Assembly: GCA_008671135.1 (NCBI GenBank)
Contig: RQAP01000043.1
Coordinates: forward strand, 1 to 48,946
Source: Collinsella aerofaciens
GTDB lineage: Bacteria; Actinomycetota; Coriobacteriia; Coriobacteriales; Coriobacteriaceae
Reading direction: 5' to 3'
Length of the DNA stretch: 48,946 bases
Shown: in pieces, positions 28,654 to 38,101 of the stretch
Numbering within the stretch: the first letter of the stretch is position 1
Layout: the number at the start of each line of letters is the position of its first letter
The notes under the pieces: model-generated
The model's input: only the letters and a program-made list of their open reading frames with translations
What the model was told of the DNA's origin: nothing
The model's database searches: none
Made by a program: the position numbers and the translations under genes

Positions 28654-30216
28654 CTACTTGCCGTCGTCGTCCTCGGCTTCTTCTCTTGCATAGAGCTCCA
28701 ACATGCGGCGGCGGTATTCGCGCACGGCGAGCTTGGCGCGCTCCAGGCGGCGACGCTCGCGCGGGGTCAGCTCGGACGGGTCGACCTCATCACCATAGGT
28801 CTTATCGGCAAGAAGATGCGCCGCGTCCACGATGCGGGCATCGATGTGGCCGCTCGCCGCCTCGGCGGAAAGACGCTCGGCAATCGTATCGAGCGTAGGC
28901 AAGCCCTCGAATACGCGACCATGGCCATGCGAAGTCAGCAGCTCGTGCTCACGTGCGAGCAGGCTCGCCAAATCGTGATGGGCGCGCAGGATGTCGAGCG
29001 CATCGGATGGATGCTCGGCAACTTCTGCCACGGCGGCGACCGGCGCGGCGTCGACCACGCGGTAGAAGAGCTGCGCGAGCAACGGCATCAAGAACACCGT
29101 GATGGCACCGGCAGCAACCATGACCGACGCAATATCTTGCGACAGCGCGCCCGCGTTGACGGCAACGCTTGTCACGGCAACGATGATCGGCAGCGCCGTG
29201 GTGCAGTACAGGGCCACGGTAATGCGACCATACGCCGACACATCGCGCGTCGCAAGGCAAATGCTCATAGAAATAAGAATGGGCACGGCACGAATAATCA
29301 ACAACGCCACGATAAAGCCCAGGAGCAGACCCGGGCGCGACGCCACGGCCGTCAGATCGATCTTTGCGCCCGATACGGTAAAGAACACCGGAATCAAAAA
29401 ACCGTAGGCCAGGCCGTCGAGCTTGGTCTCGAGCGTATGGTTGCCCTCGGGGATGATGTAGCGCAGGACAAAGCCGGCGGCAAAAGAACCCAACACGATG
29501 TCGAGATCAAAGACAGCCGAGAACGCCACGAGTGTGACCAGGATGAGCACCGTCAGGCGCACGAAGGTCTGCGACGTGGTATCGGCACGTTCCTCGACAA
29601 ACGCAAAGAAGCGGCTGCCGACGCGCTTGGAGCGGCTTGGGACCACGGCAAGCAACACGCAGACCACCGCAAACAGGCCAAGAATCACGAGCGTTTGGAT
29701 GCCGGTACGGGCAGACAGCAGCACCGACATGGCAAGCACGGGGCCGAGCTCGCCCCAGGTGCCATACGCGAGAATCGAGTCGCCCACGCGCGTTCCGACA
29801 AGTGAACGCTCACGCATGATGGGCACGAGCGTGCCGAGCGCCGTAGAAGTGAGGGCAAGCGTCACGGCGATACCGTCGAAATGACTGACCGAGAACCACG
29901 GGGTAAAGCGCACGGCAAGCCAGGCGATACCAAACGTGACGACCCACGTCGCCAAGCCGTAGCGCCCCTCGACGCCCGTGATGCTCTTGGGGTCGATCTC
30001 AAAGCCGGCAAGCAGGAACAAAAAGGCCAGACCGAGCTCGGACACAAGCGAGACCTCGGCATCTACATGGATGACGCCGAGCATATGGGGTCCCAGCACC
30101 GCGCCGAGCACGAGCAAAAAGACCGTCTCGGGAACGGGTTTTCCAGGAATCGCCGAGGCGATAAAAGGACTCGCAAAGGCCACGAGTGCGATGATGGTGA
30201 GCGAAACGAATGCCAT
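28654..30216 (-). CDS. Cation:proton antiporter (Na+/H+ exchanger family)
   Basis: This 520-residue membrane protein of the monovalent cation:proton antiporter-2 type has about 12-13 hydrophobic segments over residues 1-390. They include LGAVLGPHMLGVI, LGLAFLFLLAGFEIDP (the acidic transport residue region) and FDLDIVLGSFAAGFVLRYI. A soluble, charged tail of about 130 residues follows (HDLASLLAREHELL to EYRRRMLELYAREEAEDD); it has no obvious TrkA_N/RCK nucleotide motif. It likely exchanges Na+ or K+ for H+. The start is ATG 30216 with AGAAAGG 6 nt upstream. It is divergent from purL. Its 3' end runs directly into the tandem hairpin array. Confidence 0.9.
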   Translation of the reverse strand: MAFVSLTIIALVAFASPFIASAIPGKPVPETVFLLVLGAVLGPHMLGVIHVDAEVSLVSELGLAFLFLLAGFEIDPKSITGVEGRYGLATWVVTFGIAWLAVRFTPWFSVSHFDGIAVTLALTSTALGTLVPIMRERSLVGTRVGDSILAYGTWGELGPVLAMSVLLSARTGIQTLVILGLFAVVCVLLAVVPSRSKRVGSRFFAFVEERADTTSQTFVRLTVLILVTLVAFSAVFDLDIVLGSFAAGFVLRYIIPEGNHTLETKLDGLAYGFLIPVFFTVSGAKIDLTAVASRPGLLLGFIVALLIIRAVPILISMSICLATRDVSAYGRITVALYCTTALPIIVAVTSVAVNAGALSQDIASVMVAAGAITVFLMPLLAQLFYRVVDAAPVAAVAEVAEHPSDALDILRAHHDLASLLAREHELLTSHGHGRVFEGLPTLDTIAERLSAEAASGHIDARIVDAAHLLADKTYGDEVDPSELTPRERRRLERAKLAVREYRRRMLELYAREEAEDDDGK

Positions 30217-30400
30217 GTGATGCCTTTCTCTTGATTGCGCATCACTGTAGCACCCTCGCCGTCCTCAACGCGCCACGAGCTGTCGTATCATAGTGAGGTT
30301 TACAAACATGTGGCTCAAGGCGACCGCGAGGCTTGCCCCGCAAACCGACCGCTGCCGCATACCGTACCGTACGCCCAACCGATCAGGAAGGCAGGAACCA

Positions 30401-33400
30401 ATGGTCTCTCGTATCTACGTGGAGAAGAAACCCGGGTTCGACGTCGAGGCTCAGCAGCTCAAGGGCGAGCTGACCGAAATTCTCGGCATCAAGGGCATCG
30501 AGGCCCTGAGGATCATCAACCGCTACGACGTCGAGGGCATCGACGAGGAGCTTTTCCGCTCCTGCGTGCCGACCGTCTTTAGCGAGCCCCAGGTCGATGT
30601 GACCTACGACGAGCTCCCCGCAAGCGATGGCGCCGTCTTTGCCGTCGAATTCCTGCCTGGCCAGTTTGACCAGCGCGCCGACTCCGCCAGCGAGTGCGTG
30701 CAGCTCATCAGCCAGGGCGAGCGCCCCGCCGTGCGCTCCGCCAAGGTCTATATGATCTCGGGCGCTCTGAACGAGGCCGCCATCGATGCCATCAAGTACT
30801 ACGTGGTGAACCCCGTCGAGGCGCGCATCGCCTCGCTCGACCTGCCCGAGACGCTGTACATGGAGACCCCCGAGCCCCAGCCCGTCGAGGTGCTCGACGG
30901 TTTCCGCGAGCTCGACGAAGCTGGCCTTGCCGCCTTTATTTCCGAGCGCGGCCTTGCCATGGACGAGGCGGACATCGCCTTCTGCCAGCAGTACTTCCGC
31001 GATGAGGACCGCGACCCCACCATCACCGAGATCCGTGTGATCGACACCTACTGGTCCGACCACTGCCGCCACACCACCTTCGGCACCGTCCTAGATGACG
31101 TGACGATCGACGACGCCGTGGTGCAGCAGGCCTTCGACCGCTACATGGAGATGCGCCACGAACTCGGCCGCGACGCCAAGCCCGTCTGTCTCATGGACAT
31201 GGGCACCATCGGCGCCAAGTACCTTAAGAAGACCGGCGTCATGACCGATGTCGACGAGTCCGAGGAGATCAACGCCTGCACCGTCAAGGTGAAGGTCGAT
31301 GTCGACGGCGAGGACCAGGACTGGCTGTTCCTGTTTAAGAACGAGACCCACAACCACCCGACCGAGATCGAGCCCTTCGGCGGTGCCGCCACCTGCGTGG
31401 GCGGTGCCATCCGCGACCCGCTCTCGGGCCGCAGCTACGTGTACCAAGCTATGCGTGTCACCGGCGCCGGCGACCCCACCGTCCCCGTGTCCGAGACGCT
31501 CGAGGGCAAGCTGCCGCAGCGCAAGCTCGTAACCACCGCCGCCGCCGGCTACTCCAGCTACGGCAACCAGATCGGCCTTGCCACCGGTCAGGTCAACGAA
31601 CTCTATCACCCCGGCTACGTCGCCAAGCGCATGGAGGTTGGCGCCGTCGTGGGCGCTACCCCGGCAAACCACGTTCGTCGCGAGTGCCCCGCCCCCACCG
31701 ACAAGATCATCCTGCTGGGCGGCCGCACTGGCCGTGATGGCATCGGCGGCGCCACCGGCTCCTCCAAGACCCAGAACACCGAGTCCATCGAGACCTCGGG
31801 TGCCGAGGTCCAGAAGGGCAACGCCCCGGTCGAGCGCAAGCTGCAGCGTCTGTTCCGCCGCGGCGACGCCTGCCGTCTGATCAAGCGCTGCAACGACTTT
31901 GGCGCCGGCGGCGTCTCGGTCGCCGTGGGTGAGCTTGCCGACGGCCTGTATGTCGACCTTGACACCGTGACCAAGAAGTACGACGGCCTGGATGGCACCG
32001 AGCTCGCCATTTCCGAGTCCCAGGAGCGCATGGCTTGCGCCGTCGCCGACGGTGACGTCGAGGAGTTCATGGGCTACGCCGCCGAGGAGAACCTGGAGGC
32101 AACCGTTATCGCCGAGGTTACCGCCGAGCCGCGCATGCGCATGGCCTGGAACGGCGTCGCCATCGTCGACCTGTCCCGCGAGTTCCTCAACTCCAACGGT
32201 GCACCCAAGCACCAGGTCGCCCACGTCTGCGCCCGCAGCGTGTGGCAGCCCAGCTGGGCCGGCACCACACTTGCCGAGCGCATGACCTCGCTCGTCACCG
32301 ATCTTAACGTCGCCTCCAACAAGGGCCTTTCCGAGCGCTTCGACTCCACCATCGGTGCCGCAACCGTGCTTATGCCTTTTGGCGGCAAGACGCAGCTCAC
32401 CCCAAGCTCGGCCATGGTCGCCAAGTTCCCCGTAGACGGCGAGACCACCACGGCAAGCGCCATGGCGTGGGGCTTCAACCCCTACCTGATGGAGGCCGAC
32501 CAGTTTGCAGGCGCCTACCTGTCCGTGGTCGAGTCCATCGCCAAGCTCGTTGCCGCCGGCTTTGAGCACAAGCGCGCCTATCTCTCCTTCCAGGAATACT
32601 TTGAGCGCCTGCGCACCGAGGCCGAGCGCTGGGGCAAGCCCACGGCAGCCGTCCTGGGTGCCCTCATGGCCCAAGTCGACCTGGGTGCCGGCGCCATCGG
32701 CGGCAAGGACTCCATGAGCGGTTCGTTTGAGGACGAGACCGGCGAGCTCAACGTTCCGCCGACCCTGATCAGCTTCGCCGTCGCCGTGGGCAAGGCCGCC
32801 CGCGCCGTCTCGCCCGAGTTCAAGGGCCTCACGCACCGCGTCGTCCGCATCGCCCCCGCCACCTATGGCGAGGACTACCGTCCCGACGCTCAGCAGCTGC
32901 TCGCCGCGTTTGACGCCGTCGAGGCGATCACTGCTACCGGCAACGCCCTGGCCATCTCCACGCCCGGCTACGGCTGCGGCGCCGAGAGCCTCTTTAAGAT
33001 GTGCGTCGGTAACCAGATCGGTATCGAGCTTGCCGAGGATGTAGACGTGGAGAGCCTCTTCACCCCGCTCTACGGCAGCTTTATCGTCGAGCTCGCCGAG
33101 GATGCCGAGCTGCCCGAGGTCGCCGACGGCGTTGTCGTCGAGCCCCTGGGTACCACCGTCGAGGGCTATGTCATCGACACCGGCTCCGAAGTCATCGAGC
33201 TCTCCGAGCTCCAGGAGGCCTGGGAGAGCGGCATCGAGGGCGTCTTTGCCTACCGCAGCGCCGACGAGACCCCCGAGGTCGAGACCATCGACTTCCGCGC
33301 CAAGGACATCCACGTGTACGGCGGCGCCAAGATCGCCCGCCCGCGCGTGATCATCCCCGTGTTCCCCGGCAACAACTGCGAGTACGACAGCGCCCGCGCC

Positions 33401-34147
33401 TTCCGTGCCGCCGGTGCCGAGGCCGACACCTTCGTGATCAACAACCTCACGCCCGAGGCCGTCGCCGAGAGCACCCACGAGCTTGCCCGCCGCATCCGTG
33501 CAAGCCAGATCGTCATGATCCCCGGCGGCTTCTCGGGCGGCGACGAGCCCGACGGCTCCGCCAAGTTCATCACGGCGTTCTTCCGCGCTCCCGAGGTCAC
33601 CGAGGCAGTTCGCGACCTGCTCACGGCCCGCGACGGCCTGATGCTGGGCATCTGCAACGGCTTCCAGGCCCTGGTCAAGCTCGGTCTGGTGCCCTATGGC
33701 GACATCGTCGACGCCACGCCCGATGCGCCCACGTTGACGTTCAACACCATCGGTCGTCATCAGAGCCGTCTGGTGCGCACCCGCATCTCGTCCAACCTGT
33801 CCCCGTGGCTGTCGCAGTGCAGCCTGGACGACCCCTACACCGTCGCCATCAGCCACGGCGAGGGCCGCTTTGTCGCCAATGACGAAGTGCTCACCCAGCT
33901 GATCGCCAACGGCCAGGTCGCCACGCAGTACGTGGGCGAGAACGGCAAGCCCAGCATGGATCTCTCCGTCAACCCCAACGGCTCCGCACTCGCCATCGAG
34001 GGCATCACGAGCCCCGACGGCCGCGTCCTGGGCAAGATGGGCCATGCCGAGCGTCGCGGCGACAACCTGTACCGCAACGTGCCCGAGCATGTCCCCGGCG
34101 ATAAGTTCATGCCGATCTTTGAGAGCGGCGTGGCCTACTTCGCTTAA
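30401..34147 (+). CDS. purL: Phosphoribosylformylglycinamidine synthase, single-chain PurL
   Basis: The 1,248-residue enzyme performs step four of purine synthesis, FGAR plus glutamine plus ATP to FGAM. The N-terminal PurS-like region and linker lead to TYWSDHCRHTTF (about 215-230), then two AIRS-like ATP domains (KNETHNHPTEIEPFGGAATCVGG; GAGAIGGKDSMSGSF). The C-terminal glutamine amidotransferase has Cys in LGICNGFQAL (about 1084) and His in SHGEGRF (about 1151). This large single-chain form differs from the PurS/PurQ/PurL split set of Bacillus. The start is ATG 30401 with AGGAAGG about 11 nt upstream. I found no purine riboswitch in the 180-nt upstream region; a TATCAT at 30286-30291 is a possible -10. 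No other pur genes are adjacent. Confidence 0.97.
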   Translation: MVSRIYVEKKPGFDVEAQQLKGELTEILGIKGIEALRIINRYDVEGIDEELFRSCVPTVFSEPQVDVTYDELPASDGAVFAVEFLPGQFDQRADSASECVQLISQGERPAVRSAKVYMISGALNEAAIDAIKYYVVNPVEARIASLDLPETLYMETPEPQPVEVLDGFRELDEAGLAAFISERGLAMDEADIAFCQQYFRDEDRDPTITEIRVIDTYWSDHCRHTTFGTVLDDVTIDDAVVQQAFDRYMEMRHELGRDAKPVCLMDMGTIGAKYLKKTGVMTDVDESEEINACTVKVKVDVDGEDQDWLFLFKNETHNHPTEIEPFGGAATCVGGAIRDPLSGRSYVYQAMRVTGAGDPTVPVSETLEGKLPQRKLVTTAAAGYSSYGNQIGLATGQVNELYHPGYVAKRMEVGAVVGATPANHVRRECPAPTDKIILLGGRTGRDGIGGATGSSKTQNTESIETSGAEVQKGNAPVERKLQRLFRRGDACRLIKRCNDFGAGGVSVAVGELADGLYVDLDTVTKKYDGLDGTELAISESQERMACAVADGDVEEFMGYAAEENLEATVIAEVTAEPRMRMAWNGVAIVDLSREFLNSNGAPKHQVAHVCARSVWQPSWAGTTLAERMTSLVTDLNVASNKGLSERFDSTIGAATVLMPFGGKTQLTPSSAMVAKFPVDGETTTASAMAWGFNPYLMEADQFAGAYLSVVESIAKLVAAGFEHKRAYLSFQEYFERLRTEAERWGKPTAAVLGALMAQVDLGAGAIGGKDSMSGSFEDETGELNVPPTLISFAVAVGKAARAVSPEFKGLTHRVVRIAPATYGEDYRPDAQQLLAAFDAVEAITATGNALAISTPGYGCGAESLFKMCVGNQIGIELAEDVDVESLFTPLYGSFIVELAEDAELPEVADGVVVEPLGTTVEGYVIDTGSEVIELSELQEAWESGIEGVFAYRSADETPEVETIDFRAKDIHVYGGAKIARPRVIIPVFPGNNCEYDSARAFRAAGAEADTFVINNLTPEAVAESTHELARRIRASQIVMIPGGFSGGDEPDGSAKFITAFFRAPEVTEAVRDLLTARDGLMLGICNGFQALVKLGLVPYGDIVDATPDAPTLTFNTIGRHQSRLVRTRISSNLSPWLSQCSLDDPYTVAISHGEGRFVANDEVLTQLIANGQVATQYVGENGKPSMDLSVNPNGSALAIEGITSPDGRVLGKMGHAERRGDNLYRNVPEHVPGDKFMPIFESGVAYFA

Positions 34148-34184
34148 ACCTTTCCCATCAGGTACAATCCCTTCGGGTAACAAC

Positions 34185-34220
34185 ACCCGCCACCGACACA
34201 TCCGGTGGCGGGTTCTTTTT
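34185..34220 (+). terminator. Terminator of purL
   Basis: ACCCGCCACCG (34185-34195) pairs with CGGTGGCGGGT (34203-34213), followed by TCTTTTTTA. A strong intrinsic terminator 38 nt after the purL stop. Confidence 0.93.
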
Positions 34221-34246
34221 TACTTCGCGCATGTAGGAAGGACATC

Positions 34247-35182
34247 ATGGAAAGCCGCAAGTCGTATCTCGCCACCCTGCCCGGACTCATCCTGGGCTGT
34301 CTCGTTTGCTGTGCACTCTGGGGATCGGCCTTTCCCTGCATCAAGATCGGCTACGCACTCTTTGGTATCCCGGCGCACGATAGCGCTTCGCAGCTGCTCT
34401 TTGCAGGTTTACGCTTTACGCTTGCCGGCGTCCTGGTTATCGTTGGGATGAGCGCGGCCCAACGCCGCCCCCTCATACCGCAAGCGCGCGACATCAAGCC
34501 CATCTTTGTCTTGTCGCTCTTCCAGACTATCGGGCAGTACTTCTTTTTCTATCTGGGCCTCTCGCGCGCCAGCGCCATGTCGAGCTCCATCATCGAGGCC
34601 AGCGCCAACTTCCTCGCAATCCTCTTTGCCGCCCTGGCATTTCACACCGAGAAGCTCAATACGGCCAAGGTGCTTGGCTGTGCGCTGGGCTTTGCCGGCG
34701 TCGCACTCGTCAACCTTTCGGGTGCGGACGGCACCTTTGGCTTTACGCTCGACGGCGAGGGCTTTATCTTGGCTTCCACTGTTGCAGGCGCCCTATCGAC
34801 CTGCCTGATCGGCATCTTCTCGCGCGAGCACGACGGCGTCTTGCTTGCCGGGTGGCAGTTTTTAGTCGGTGGCGTGGTCCTTACCGCCATCGGGTTTTTG
34901 ATGGGCGGCACGTTGTCCCCCACCGAAATCGCCCCCGCCATCGCGCTCATCATTTATATGGCACTCATTTCCGCCGTCGCGTACTCGCTGTGGTCGCGCC
35001 TGCTTGCCGTCAACCCCGTCAGCCGCGTCTCGGTCTTTGGGTTTATGAACCCCGTCTTTGGTGTGGTGCTGAGCGCGCTGCTGCTCGGCGAGGGCGCTGG
35101 CACGAGCCCCGTTACCGTCATCGTTGCCCTGCTGTTGGTCTGCGGCGGCATCATCATCGTCAACAGGCCCAAAAAGGCCTAA
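34247..35182 (+). CDS. EamA/DMT-family transporter
   Basis: The 311-residue protein has ten predicted membrane helices arranged as two EamA repeats. The first runs from LGCLVCCALWGSAFPCIKIGY to KVLGCALGFAGVALVNL. The second contains ISAVAYSLWSRLL and VFGFMNPVFGVVLSALLLGE, the typical second-repeat pattern. These proteins usually export amino acids, nucleosides or metabolites; the substrate cannot be told. The start is ATG 34247 with AGGAAGG 7 nt upstream. It lies between the purL terminator and its own terminator, so it is probably transcribed alone or by partial read-through. Confidence 0.9.
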   Translation: MESRKSYLATLPGLILGCLVCCALWGSAFPCIKIGYALFGIPAHDSASQLLFAGLRFTLAGVLVIVGMSAAQRRPLIPQARDIKPIFVLSLFQTIGQYFFFYLGLSRASAMSSSIIEASANFLAILFAALAFHTEKLNTAKVLGCALGFAGVALVNLSGADGTFGFTLDGEGFILASTVAGALSTCLIGIFSREHDGVLLAGWQFLVGGVVLTAIGFLMGGTLSPTEIAPAIALIIYMALISAVAYSLWSRLLAVNPVSRVSVFGFMNPVFGVVLSALLLGEGAGTSPVTVIVALLLVCGGIIIVNRPKKA

Positions 35183-35250
35183 CGAGCTGCCCTTATTTAG
35201 CAGAAGGGATTCACATACTTTAGCTTAATCGAGTACATCGGTGAGCCGAG

Positions 35251-35282
35251 GGGCGCCACGCACGCCAGCGTGCGCCCTTTTC
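35251..35282 (+). terminator. Terminator of the EamA gene
   Basis: GGGCG-C-CACGC-N6-GCGTG-CGCCC then TTTTCC. A 10-bp stem with one bulged base, followed by a T tract that reaches the stop of the convergent GGDEF gene. Confidence 0.65.
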
Positions 35283-36425
35283 CTAGCGTATCTGGACGCC
35301 GGCCTTCTTTTTCTCGGCCTTGACGCGGTAGAGCTCCGCGTCGGCAGCGCGAAGCAAGTCTTGCCAGGTATCGACGCCGTCACCGACCCGTGCGTAGCCG
35401 ATGGACATCCGCAACAGATACGGCACCTCGGCGCGCGCGAGCTCGTCGTTGATTGCCGCGCACAGACGTATGATGTCCTGTTCCGCTGCCGCCTTTTGAA
35501 GGACTACGAACTCATCGCCGCCATAACGTGCGATAAAGCTGCCAGACGCCGTGCAGACCTTTTTGAGCGCAGCAGATAAGACCTGAAGAGCATGATCACC
35601 CTCCACATGTCCATAGCGATCGTTAATCTGCTTAAAGCCGTCAGCGTCCATCATGAGAAGATACACATCGTCCGTATGACCAACATTTGAGAAGAGCGAC
35701 AGCATATAGGTCTCAAAACGGTTGCGATTGTTGAGGCCAGTCAACGGGTCGGTCGAGATGAGCTGCTCCTGGCAGATGATATAGAGCAGCAACATGCTAA
35801 TCATTATGCCGACACAAAGGCCAGGCACCGAGTATACGATCTGAAAGGTACCGCCCACCAGGGCCGGAATGGCGAAAAATGCTAAGGTTCGATAGATAGC
35901 CTTCGTCTGCAGGCTCTCGACCCTGCGAGATTGCACAAACGCATGCAGGGACGTATGTATAACGTAACAGTAGCTGACAATGGGCTGGATCATATAGGCA
36001 AAGCCGCGACGATACACGCCCTGCGAATCGATATAGAACAGGGCGTGCGTCCAGTAACTGGTAAAAGCCAGCACGACCACCAGAGCCGTAGGCAACGTTA
36101 CAAGCACCACCCTATAGCGCGAGGTCACAAGGTGAGAACCCTGCATCGTCTCGGAATAGAAAAACCAAATGAGGCACGCGATGGCGAACAGCGAAAACGA
36201 AACCGCGTTGGAAATCCAGTTGGCCGTGATGCCTACAGGAGTGCTCACGCCGTCCGAGAGCGTCCAGATCATATCGAAGAAAATGTAGGCAGCAGACGTG
36301 TAGCCCAGCATGCTAAACAAAAGCTGCTGGGTGCTCGAGAACAGGGAGCGACGGCTTCGTACGGCAAGTCCGATAAGAATAATCATGCACAGCAGGAATA
36401 TCTCGATCTTGAGTGCCTTTACCAC
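35283..36425 (-). CDS. Membrane-bound GGDEF diguanylate cyclase
   Basis: This 380-residue protein has about seven hydrophobic helices in residues 1-205 followed by a GGDEF domain (about 215-378). The domain starts DPLTGLNNRNRFETYML, has MMDADGFKQINDRYGH and the active-site motif RYGGDEFVVL (about 299-308) intact, so it should make cyclic di-GMP from GTP. No EAL domain is seen. The membrane part looks like a sensor of unknown ligand (7TM-like arrangement). I chose GTG 36425 because GGGAGG lies 6 nt upstream; the TTG at 36443 would overlap that site. It is transcribed alone. Confidence 0.9.
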   Translation of the reverse strand: MVKALKIEIFLLCMIILIGLAVRSRRSLFSSTQQLLFSMLGYTSAAYIFFDMIWTLSDGVSTPVGITANWISNAVSFSLFAIACLIWFFYSETMQGSHLVTSRYRVVLVTLPTALVVVLAFTSYWTHALFYIDSQGVYRRGFAYMIQPIVSYCYVIHTSLHAFVQSRRVESLQTKAIYRTLAFFAIPALVGGTFQIVYSVPGLCVGIMISMLLLYIICQEQLISTDPLTGLNNRNRFETYMLSLFSNVGHTDDVYLLMMDADGFKQINDRYGHVEGDHALQVLSAALKKVCTASGSFIARYGGDEFVVLQKAAAEQDIIRLCAAINDELARAEVPYLLRMSIGYARVGDGVDTWQDLLRAADAELYRVKAEKKKAGVQIR

Positions 36426-36515
36426 TAGACGCCCTCCCTTCAATATCCAAGTGGTCAGAATCGCCCGATTCGTGTCTGGGCAATAAACGCCCCTTTCTCC
36501 GCAGGGGTAAGGGGA

Positions 36516-36521
36516 ATAATA
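36516..36521 (-). promoter_or_regulatory. Candidate extended -10 for the GGDEF gene
   Basis: The minus strand reads CTGCTATTATTCC, that is TG-C-TATTAT. It lies about 90 nt upstream of the GTG start and directly after the kdgT terminator stem. No good -35 is visible. Confidence 0.35.
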
Positions 36522-36524
36522 GCA

Positions 36525-36568
36525 GAGCGCCCGAACATCACTGCAAGACAGCTCTCGTTCGGGCGCTC
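36525..36568 (-). terminator. Probable terminator of the KDG permease gene
   Basis: GAGCGCCCGAAC (36525-36536) pairs perfectly with GTTCGGGCGCTC (36557-36568) around a 20-nt loop, 46 nt after the permease stop. The following TGCTATTATT is only moderately T-rich. Confidence 0.6.
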
Positions 36569-36613
36569 AAACGGCGCGAGTTGCACGCCGGAATCATTGA
36601 TGGGTATCGATTG

Positions 36614-37636
36614 CTACTCGCCATCGATGTCGGCCGCGACAGCCTCCTCGATGGCCTCGACACCGGCAGGCGACAGGTCTTCCTTGCCCTGGCAGAACTT
36701 CTTATCGACCCAGCCGGTCAGAATCGGGGCCATGATTGCCGTGATGATGACGGCGGTGGCGATCTGCGCATACGCGGTGGGCGCAAGCTCGGCATAGCGC
36801 GGAGCGACCTCGGCGAGGGCGACCGGCGTGGTCATGGCCGTGCCGGCAATGGTGGAGCATGCCACAGCCGCCTTACCGTTGCCGCCACACAAGCGCTCGA
36901 AGGCAAAGGTAATGGGACCGACGATAAAGAGCGTGATGAGGCCCAGCAGGATACCCGAAATACCGCCGGTGATAAAGCTCGAAAGGCTCATGGACGCACC
37001 GAGCTGAAAGCCGATAACGGCGATCGCGGGATTGGCGCCGGGGACCAGCAGGTTCTTGATAAACGGGAACAAGTTGCCCAGGACCATGCCGATAACGAGC
37101 GGCAGGATGGATCCGATGATGGTGCCGACGGGGATGTTGGCGAGACCCGAAACACCAAGGATGATCATCGTGACGGCGGGGCCGGCCGTAAAGAACAGGA
37201 TACCGACAGCGCCCTGCTCGGACTCATCGCCGAACTCGCCCATGATGCCCGTATAGAGCGCCATGTTGCAAAACGTAATGCCGCCGATGATGGAAACCGA
37301 GCTCAGGCCTAAAAAGTTATCGTTAAAGAAGTACGCGACGCCCAGACCCAGCGCGGCCGCCACTACAAGCTTAGGAATCAGCACGACGATGCCGGTCTTG
37401 ATGGCGCCCGGCGTGGACTTAAAGCTGATGCCGGCGCCCACGAACAGCAAGATCGCGGCAACGATGGTGTTGGAGCCGCCGCGGCAGGCAGCCGTAAAGA
37501 AGCCGCCGACCTCAAAGACCTGCGGGCAGAAGGTATTGAGCAAAAGGCCGACGATCATCGGATAGATCATGATGTCGCCCGGGATGCGCGGTACCTTGAA
37601 TTTCTTTTGCTCGCTGGCGGTCGCTTCCTGTGCCAT
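36614..37636 (-). CDS. kdgT: 2-keto-3-deoxygluconate permease
   Basis: The 340-residue membrane protein of the KdgT family has about ten helices. Family-like segments are VPRIPGDIMIYPMIVGLLLN, FVGAGISFKSTPGAIKTG, GGITFCNMALYTGIMGEFGD, GFQLGASMSLSSF and STIAGTAMTTPVALAEVAP. It is expected to import 2-keto-3-deoxygluconate, an intermediate of pectin and alginate breakdown, by proton symport. No KDG kinase or aldolase gene is adjacent, so the pathway link is unproven. The start is ATG 37636 with GGGGGT 3-8 nt upstream; the upstream in-frame ATG at 37666 has no site. Confidence 0.93.
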   Translation of the reverse strand: MAQEATASEQKKFKVPRIPGDIMIYPMIVGLLLNTFCPQVFEVGGFFTAACRGGSNTIVAAILLFVGAGISFKSTPGAIKTGIVVLIPKLVVAAALGLGVAYFFNDNFLGLSSVSIIGGITFCNMALYTGIMGEFGDESEQGAVGILFFTAGPAVTMIILGVSGLANIPVGTIIGSILPLVIGMVLGNLFPFIKNLLVPGANPAIAVIGFQLGASMSLSSFITGGISGILLGLITLFIVGPITFAFERLCGGNGKAAVACSTIAGTAMTTPVALAEVAPRYAELAPTAYAQIATAVIITAIMAPILTGWVDKKFCQGKEDLSPAGVEAIEEAVAADIDGE

Positions 37637-37777
37637 GAAACCCCCATTTCCGCTGACGCAGAACAAAAGCCCACGTCACGCTTTGCTACAGTAAAGTTTG
37701 ACCATGGTACCAGAAGAAGCAGACCGCCTCGGTGAGAAATTCGATTCGTTAGGCCGGGACGATAGCGCGTCCTGCTC

Positions 37778-38101
37778 CTATACGAGGCTCAAAACGATAT
37801 AGAACACGATGCCCGAAACGCAGCACCACAACATCGACTTTGTCTTGATTGCCACCGCCACGACGCCGGTGGCCGCAATCCAGGGAACCAAGGCAGGCCA
37901 GAGTCCCGCGTCGAACGCGCCGGGGTTCACCAAGTCGTTGGCGACCAGCGCGGCAAAGGCAGCGGGCGGGATATAGCCCAGGGCCTCGGTAATGCGGGGC
38001 GACAGGGTCCGCCCGCGCAAGGCGAACGCCGGCGCGATGCGAAAGAACGCGATAGCAGCCCACGACGACAGCCACAGAACCAAGAACTCGTTAGCGGGCA
38101 T
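37778..38101 (-). CDS. azlD: AzlD-family small subunit of branched-chain amino acid exporter
   Basis: The 107-residue membrane protein has four hydrophobic helices: LVLWLSSWAAIAFFRIAPAF, ITEALGYIPPAAFAALVAND, ALVPWIAATGVVAVAIKT and LWCCVSGIVFYIVLSLV. The length and the early RIAPAF...GYIPPA segment match AzlD. It works with AzlC, possibly as an exporter of branched-chain amino acids or analogues. The start at ATG 38101 overlaps the last 11 nt of azlC, with GAGGTG as ribosome site, so it is coupled to azlC. The longer frame reaching 38335 is not real. Confidence 0.9.
   Translation of the reverse strand: MPANEFLVLWLSSWAAIAFFRIAPAFALRGRTLSPRITEALGYIPPAAFAALVANDLVNPGAFDAGLWPALVPWIAATGVVAVAIKTKSMLWCCVSGIVFYIVLSLV

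Noticed and set aside
30217..30400. A purine or ZTP riboswitch before purL
   Set aside because: The conserved cores of the purine and ZTP aptamers are not recognisable in the 180 nt upstream.
31091..34201. A 1,036-codon open frame antisense to purL
   Set aside because: Long antisense frames arise from the strong GC bias at third codon positions. It has no ribosome site, its translation is low-complexity (Gly/Asp/Val/Leu rich), and purL is unmistakable.
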